DNA from: Marinibaculum pumilum | GTDB lineage: Bacteria; Pseudomonadota; Alphaproteobacteria; Ferrovibrionales; Ferrovibrionaceae | DNA: 64,000 nucleotides | NCBI RefSeq assembly: GCF_042646425.1 | Contig: NZ_JBHRTR010000023.1 | Span: forward strand, 62,001 to 126,000 | Direction of reading: 5' to 3' | In this document: piece by piece, positions 60,339 through 64,000 of the stretch | How the letters are laid out: each line of letters opens with the position of its first letter | How positions within the stretch are numbered: position 1 is the first letter of the stretch | Made by a program: the position numbers and the translations under genes | Notes under the pieces: generated by a model | What the model saw: the letters and a program-made list of their open reading frames with translations, nothing else | What the model was told of the DNA's origin: nothing | Database searches by the model: none

Positions 60339-60842
60339 TCAGAGCGTCGCCGCCAGCTCGGCCAGCTGGTGGGCCACGATGCCCCAGCCTTCTTCGAAAC
60401 CCATTTCCAGGTGGGACTGCCGGTCCGCCGCCGTCCAATGGCGGGCGCAGGCGGTGTAGCGGGTGCCACCGCCCTCCGGCACGAAGTCGATGATGCCGGT
60501 CATGAAGGGCTTCTCCGACGGCCGCCATCCGGCCGTGTAGGCATCGGTGAAGACCAGGCGTCGGTTCGGCACCACCTCCAGGTAGACGCCGTCATTGGGA
60601 TACGCCTTGCCCTGCGGGTCGCACATGGTGATGCGGCAGCTGCCGCCCGGCCGCAGGTCCAGAACCGCATGCGATACCGACCAGGGCCGCGGACAGAAGA
60701 ACCGCTTCAGGAGATCCGGTTCGCTCCAGCAGCGGTACAGCAGCGGCGGCGGGGCGGGAATGAACCGCGACAGGACGAGGTCCCGCGGGTCGCCGGCTTC
60801 GGCATCGCGGCGATCGGCTTTGGCGGCAGGACTGGCGGGCAT
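60339..60842 (-). CDS. SRPBCC/AHSA1-like domain protein
   Basis: The 167-residue protein has the START-like fold of the Aha1 C-terminal/SRPBCC group, with VLSRFIPAPPPLLYRCWSEPDLL at the front and FEEGWGIVAHQLAELAATL at the end. These proteins bind hydrophobic ligands and often occur with ArsR regulators, none of which is seen here. The YcaQ-like gene is 157 bp to the left on the same strand, with nothing recognisable between. Function unknown. Confidence 0.8.
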   Translation of the reverse strand: MPASPAAKADRRDAEAGDPRDLVLSRFIPAPPPLLYRCWSEPDLLKRFFCPRPWSVSHAVLDLRPGGSCRITMCDPQGKAYPNDGVYLEVVPNRRLVFTDAYTAGWRPSEKPFMTGIIDFVPEGGGTRYTACARHWTAADRQSHLEMGFEEGWGIVAHQLAELAATL

Positions 60843-61092
60843 GGTCGGCTCCTATGCGACGGGGCTGTGATTGCCCCCAGGACGCGCGACCGGTGTCGCG
60901 GCCGACATCGGCGGGCGAGATTTTTCCCAGCCGCGGATCCCGTCCGGTGCATGGCTGCGAAACGGCCGGCGGGGGCTGTCATTTCCGTGCCGCTTTCCTA
61001 TGTCATGCAGGCGCCCCGGAAGGGGGCCGCCATATCCAGGCCCCCGACAGGGGCCGCGACCCCTCTACGCCGTCCCGTCAGGAAGGGCTTCC

Positions 61093-62025
61093 GTGGATCC
61101 CATTGTCGTCATCTCCGGCCTGGACAAGGTCTATGCCGGCGGCCATCACGCGCTCAAATCGGTCGACCTGGAGATCCGCCGCGGCGAGATCTTCGCCCTG
61201 CTCGGGCCCAACGGAGCGGGCAAGACCACCCTGATCGGCATCGTCTGCGGCCTGGTGCGCCCGACCTCCGGACGGGTCACGGTCGGTGGCGCGGACATCC
61301 GGCGCGACTATCGCGCGGCGCGGTCGCGGATCGGCCTGGTGCCGCAGGAACTATCCACCGACATGTTCTCCACGGTGTGGCAGACACTCGTCTTCAGCCG
61401 CGGCCTGTTCGGCAGGTCCTCCGACCCGGCGAAGGTGGAGCAGGTGCTGCGCGACCTGTCGCTGTGGGACAAGCGCGACGCGAAGATCATGACCCTGTCC
61501 GGCGGGATGAAGCGCCGGGTGCTGATCGCCAAGGCCCTGGTGCACGAACCGGAGGTGCTGTTCCTGGACGAGCCGACCGCGGGGGTCGATGTCGAGCTGC
61601 GCCGCGACATGTGGGCACTGGTGCGCCGGCTTCGCGAACAGGGCACCACCATCATCCTGACCACCCACTATATCGAGGAGGCGGAGGAGATGGCCGACCG
61701 GATCGGCGTCATCGACGGCGGCGAGATCATCCTGGTTGAGGAGACAGCCGCCCTGATGCGCAAGATGGGCCGCACCGAGGTGACGATCGGCATCGCCGAA
61801 CCGCTGCCGGCGGTACCGCCGGGCCTGGAGGACTGGGCCATCGGCCTGTCGGAGGATGGCTGCGTGCTGACCGCGACCCTGGGCGGGGGCGAGCAGCCGG
61901 ACGATGCCGGCGTCGCCGACCTCCTGAAGGCGCTGGCCGCCCGTGGCGTCGACGCCCGCACCATCGCCATGGAGCGGTCGTCGCTGGAAGACATCTTCGT
62001 CGACCTGGTGGGGCGCCGGCCATGA
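61093..62025 (+). CDS. ABC-2-type exporter ATPase
   Basis: The 310-residue ATPase has Walker A GPNGAGKTT, signature LSGGMKRRVLIAKAL, Walker B VLFLDEPTAGVDVE and a DrrA/NodI-like C-terminal extension. The GTG start follows GGAAGG; the upstream open frame has no homology. The next gene overlaps by ATGA. The pair forms a small exporter of the YadGH type. The cargo cannot be told, though drugs or glycolipids are usual. Confidence 0.92.
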   Translation: MDPIVVISGLDKVYAGGHHALKSVDLEIRRGEIFALLGPNGAGKTTLIGIVCGLVRPTSGRVTVGGADIRRDYRAARSRIGLVPQELSTDMFSTVWQTLVFSRGLFGRSSDPAKVEQVLRDLSLWDKRDAKIMTLSGGMKRRVLIAKALVHEPEVLFLDEPTAGVDVELRRDMWALVRRLREQGTTIILTTHYIEEAEEMADRIGVIDGGEIILVEETAALMRKMGRTEVTIGIAEPLPAVPPGLEDWAIGLSEDGCVLTATLGGGEQPDDAGVADLLKALAARGVDARTIAMERSSLEDIFVDLVGRRP

Positions 62026-62783
62026 ACCTCTATGCGGTCCGCGCCATCTACCTGTTCGAGCTGGGGCGCACCTGGCGGACCCTGTTCCAGAGCATCGCCT
62101 CCCCGGTGCTGTCGACCTCGCTCTACTTCATCGTCTTCGGCGCCGCGATCGGCAGCCGGGTCGACCAGGTGGAGGGGATCGACTATGGCGCCTTCATCGT
62201 GCCGGGCCTGATCATGCTGACCCTGCTGACGGAGAGCATCTCCAACGCCTCCTTCGGCATCTACCTGCCACGCTTCACCGGCACGATCTACGAGCTGCTG
62301 TCGGCGCCGGTTTCGGTGACGGAGACCCTGCTGGGCTATGTCGGCGCGGCGGCGACGAAGTCGGTGATCCTGGGGCTGATCATCATGGCCACCGCGCGGC
62401 TGTTCGTGCCCTACGAGATCGCGTATCCGGCCCTGGTGATCGCCTTCCTGGTGCTGACGGCCGTCACCTTCAGCCTGTTCGGCTTCGTCCTGGGGGTCTG
62501 GGCGGAAGGCTTCGAGCGGCTGCAGATCGTGCCGCTGATGATCGTCACGCCGCTCGCCTTCCTGGGCGGCACCTTCTACTCGATCTCCATGCTGCCGCCG
62601 TTCTGGCAGACGGTGACCCTGTTCAACCCGGTGGTCTACCTGGTCAGCGGCATGCGCTGGGCGTTCTACGGCCGGGCCGATGTCTCGGTCTGGATCAGCT
62701 TCGGCATGACCCTGGTCTTCATGGCGGTCTGCATCGGGATCATCGCCTGGATCTTCCGCACCGGATACCGGCTGCGCAGCTGA
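62022..62783 (+). CDS. ABC-2-type exporter permease
   Basis: The 253-residue permease has six membrane segments, and ABC-2 features such as PVLSTSLYFIVFG, PGLIMLTLLTESI and MIVTPLAFLGGTFYSISMLP. It forms the membrane part of the exporter with the preceding ATPase and has the length of YadH-type proteins. Its end is 10 bp from the converging dioxygenase gene. Confidence 0.9.
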   Translation: MNLYAVRAIYLFELGRTWRTLFQSIASPVLSTSLYFIVFGAAIGSRVDQVEGIDYGAFIVPGLIMLTLLTESISNASFGIYLPRFTGTIYELLSAPVSVTETLLGYVGAAATKSVILGLIIMATARLFVPYEIAYPALVIAFLVLTAVTFSLFGFVLGVWAEGFERLQIVPLMIVTPLAFLGGTFYSISMLPPFWQTVTLFNPVVYLVSGMRWAFYGRADVSVWISFGMTLVFMAVCIGIIAWIFRTGYRLRS

Positions 62784-62792
62784 ACGCCGCAG

Positions 62793-63347
62793 CTACAGCG
62801 CCACCCAGCCCGCCGGCGGTTCCCGCCCCGGATGGACCGCACCGCAGCTGCCGCAGCGGCGCTTTTCGGCATCGCCGTAGAAGGCGTCGAACAGCGGCGG
62901 CAGGTCCTTCACGATGTCGGTGACCTGCACCTCCACCCGGTGCACCAGGGCGCCGCAGTCGAAGCAGTACCATTCGAACCCGTCCCAGTGGGTCGGCCCG
63001 CGCGTGCCCTCGACCACCAGGCCGACGGAGCCGGGGACGGGGCGCTGCGGCGAGTGGCGCACATGCGGCGGCAGCAGGAAGACCTCTCCCTCGCGGATCG
63101 GGATGTCGTAGATCTGCCCGCCCTCGACGACCTTCAGCAGCATGTCGCCCTGGATCTGGTAGAAGAATTCCTCCACCGGGTCGTCGTGGAAATCGACCCG
63201 CATGTTCGGGCCGCCGACGATCATCACCACCATCCCGGTCTTCCGGTCGAACAGCTGCTTGTTGCTGACCGGCGGCTTCAGCTGGTCGCGGTTGCGCGCG
63301 ATCCAGTCCTGGAAGTTGAAGGGGGTCAGGCTGGGATGGACGTTCAT
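62793..63347 (-). CDS. nbaC: 3-hydroxyanthranilate 3,4-dioxygenase
   Basis: The 184-residue cupin opens the ring of 3-hydroxyanthranilate in the kynurenine/nitrobenzoate routes. The iron site is in RVDFHDDPVEEFFYQIQGD (His and Glu) and in PPHVRHSP (His). A second rubredoxin-like site is given by CFDCG and CGSCG at the C-terminus, as in the bacterial enzymes. The other pathway genes are not in the window unless they lie beyond the right edge. It is divergent from a molybdenum-hydroxylase gene. Confidence 0.93.
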   Translation of the reverse strand: MNVHPSLTPFNFQDWIARNRDQLKPPVSNKQLFDRKTGMVVMIVGGPNMRVDFHDDPVEEFFYQIQGDMLLKVVEGGQIYDIPIREGEVFLLPPHVRHSPQRPVPGSVGLVVEGTRGPTHWDGFEWYCFDCGALVHRVEVQVTDIVKDLPPLFDAFYGDAEKRRCGSCGAVHPGREPPAGWVAL

Positions 63348-63422
63348 CTTGTGTCTCCGCTTCCTCGGCGCGCCCATCCTGCCTATGGCAGAATGCCGGT
63401 CCAGGCAATTCCCGGAAGCACG

Positions 63423-64000
63423 ATGCCAGACAGCGATACCCAGAGTGAACCGGCCGCCGGGATCGGCATGCCCCTGCGCCGCCGCGAGGACGCCGCCCTG
63501 CTGCGCGGGGAAGGACGCTATGTTGCGGATATCGACCTGCCGGGCGCGCTGCATCTGGCCTTCCTGCGCAGCCAGCTGCCGGCCGGGCGCATCCGCGGCT
63601 GCGACACCGCGACGGCAGCCTGCGCCCCGGGTGTCGCGGCAATCTTCGATGCCGCCGACCTGGGGCCGCTGGGGAACCTGACGGTCGCTACGCCGCTGTC
63701 GCGGCAGACCGTCCCGCCCTATCCGGTGCTGGCCGATGGCCGAGTCGACGCGGTCGGGCAGCCGGTGCTGGCGGTGCTGGCGGACAGCGCGGCCCATGCC
63801 GCCGATGCCGTCGAGATGATCGACCTGGACGTCGAAGCGGCGGCGGCGGGCGCGGGCGATCCGCTGCTGGCGGAGGACTGGTCGGCCGGTGACGCGGCGG
63901 TGGCGTTCGCCGCGGCCAGCCATGTGGCGCATGCGGAGATCCGCCATGCCCGCCTGGCGCCCTCGCCGATTGAATGCCGGGCCATCGCGGTCGATGTCGG
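63423..64000 (+). CDS. Molybdopterin-binding (xanthine dehydrogenase/CoxL-like) large subunit, N-terminal part
   Basis: The open frame runs from ATG to the window edge. It begins with the family pattern IGMPLRRREDAALLRGEGRYVADIDLPGA (shown as pieces: MPLRRREDAALL and GRYVADIDL) and continues with the a/b-hammerhead domain, including GVAAIFDAADL and AVGQPVLAVLAD. Such subunits bind the Mo cofactor in CO, aldehyde, nicotinate or isoquinoline hydroxylases. The catalytic part lies outside. It is divergent from the hydroxyanthranilate dioxygenase gene, so a shared aromatic or N-heterocycle role is possible. Confidence 0.85.
   Translation, partial: MPDSDTQSEPAAGIGMPLRRREDAALLRGEGRYVADIDLPGALHLAFLRSQLPAGRIRGCDTATAACAPGVAAIFDAADLGPLGNLTVATPLSRQTVPPYPVLADGRVDAVGQPVLAVLADSAAHAADAVEMIDLDVEAAAAGAGDPLLAEDWSAGDAAVAFAAASHVAHAEIRHARLAPSPIECRAIAVDV

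Overview
The window is GC-rich throughout, densely coding on both strands, and uses many GTG/TTG starts and ATGA stop-start overlaps. The housekeeping block ppx - rlmE - guaB - rsmB - guaA, together with families such as TcuAB and the MerR, TetR and MarR catabolic regulators, fits an alphaproteobacterium, most likely of the Rhodospirillales/Azospirillales type. That placement is inferred from gene content and order. I saw no prophage, insertion sequence or CRISPR array.

Region 1 (1-13.2 kb) is a catabolic and uptake locus. After a partial PatB/MalY C-S lyase and a class-I glutamine amidotransferase-like hydrolase comes a ribose-type ABC importer: permease, binding protein, a second permease fused to a strictosidine-synthase/SMP-30-like beta-propeller, a free propeller protein, and a double ATPase. 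Next are a TetR repressor on the minus strand and a divergent set of enzymes: cyclase, FAH-fold hydrolase, amidohydrolase and cupin. Two similar 16-bp palindromes, one before the importer and one between tetR and the cyclase, suggest that one repressor controls both halves. The substrate is unknown.

Region 2 (13.2-24.1 kb) holds an unusual inverse autotransporter with a beta-helix passenger, tRNA-Gln(CTG), the ppx-rlmE-guaB-rsmB run, an exported TPR protein and guaA. Region 3 (24.1-25.8 kb) holds two adjacent toxin-antitoxin modules; the first antitoxin has no ordinary full-length start codon. Region 4 (25.8-34.6 kb, minus strand) holds a quinone-reductase/crotonase pair and a complete four-gene Wadjet anti-plasmid system (jetABCD) in overlapping reading frames.

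Region 5 (34.6-42.7 kb) starts with a gene-poor 0.5-kb stretch carrying two SOS-type boxes (GTTC-N7-GTTC), one facing the Wadjet operon and one facing a truncated 2'-5' RNA ligase-like gene. A third box sits before an exported protein of unknown function at 38.8 kb. Between them are a PLP amino-acid decarboxylase and a protein built from two copies of an unrecognised domain. TcuA/TcuB (tricarballylate oxidation) and a MerR regulator follow, with a MerR-type spaced promoter reading into a methyltransferase gene.

Region 6 (42.7-64 kb) carries reductases (aldo/keto, flavin, old yellow enzyme). A divergent MarR-controlled locus follows, in which a Rieske oxygenase and a ThDP enzyme read left, and marR plus an oligopeptide-type ABC importer read right, around a perfect 18-bp palindrome. 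The remainder holds two methyltransferases or related enzymes, an AHL-lactonase-like hydrolase opposite an AAC(3)-I-like acetyltransferase, a MAPEG protein, an exported gamma-glutamylcyclotransferase-like protein, a YcaQ-like glycosylase, an ABC-2 exporter, 3-hydroxyanthranilate dioxygenase and the start of a molybdenum hydroxylase large subunit.
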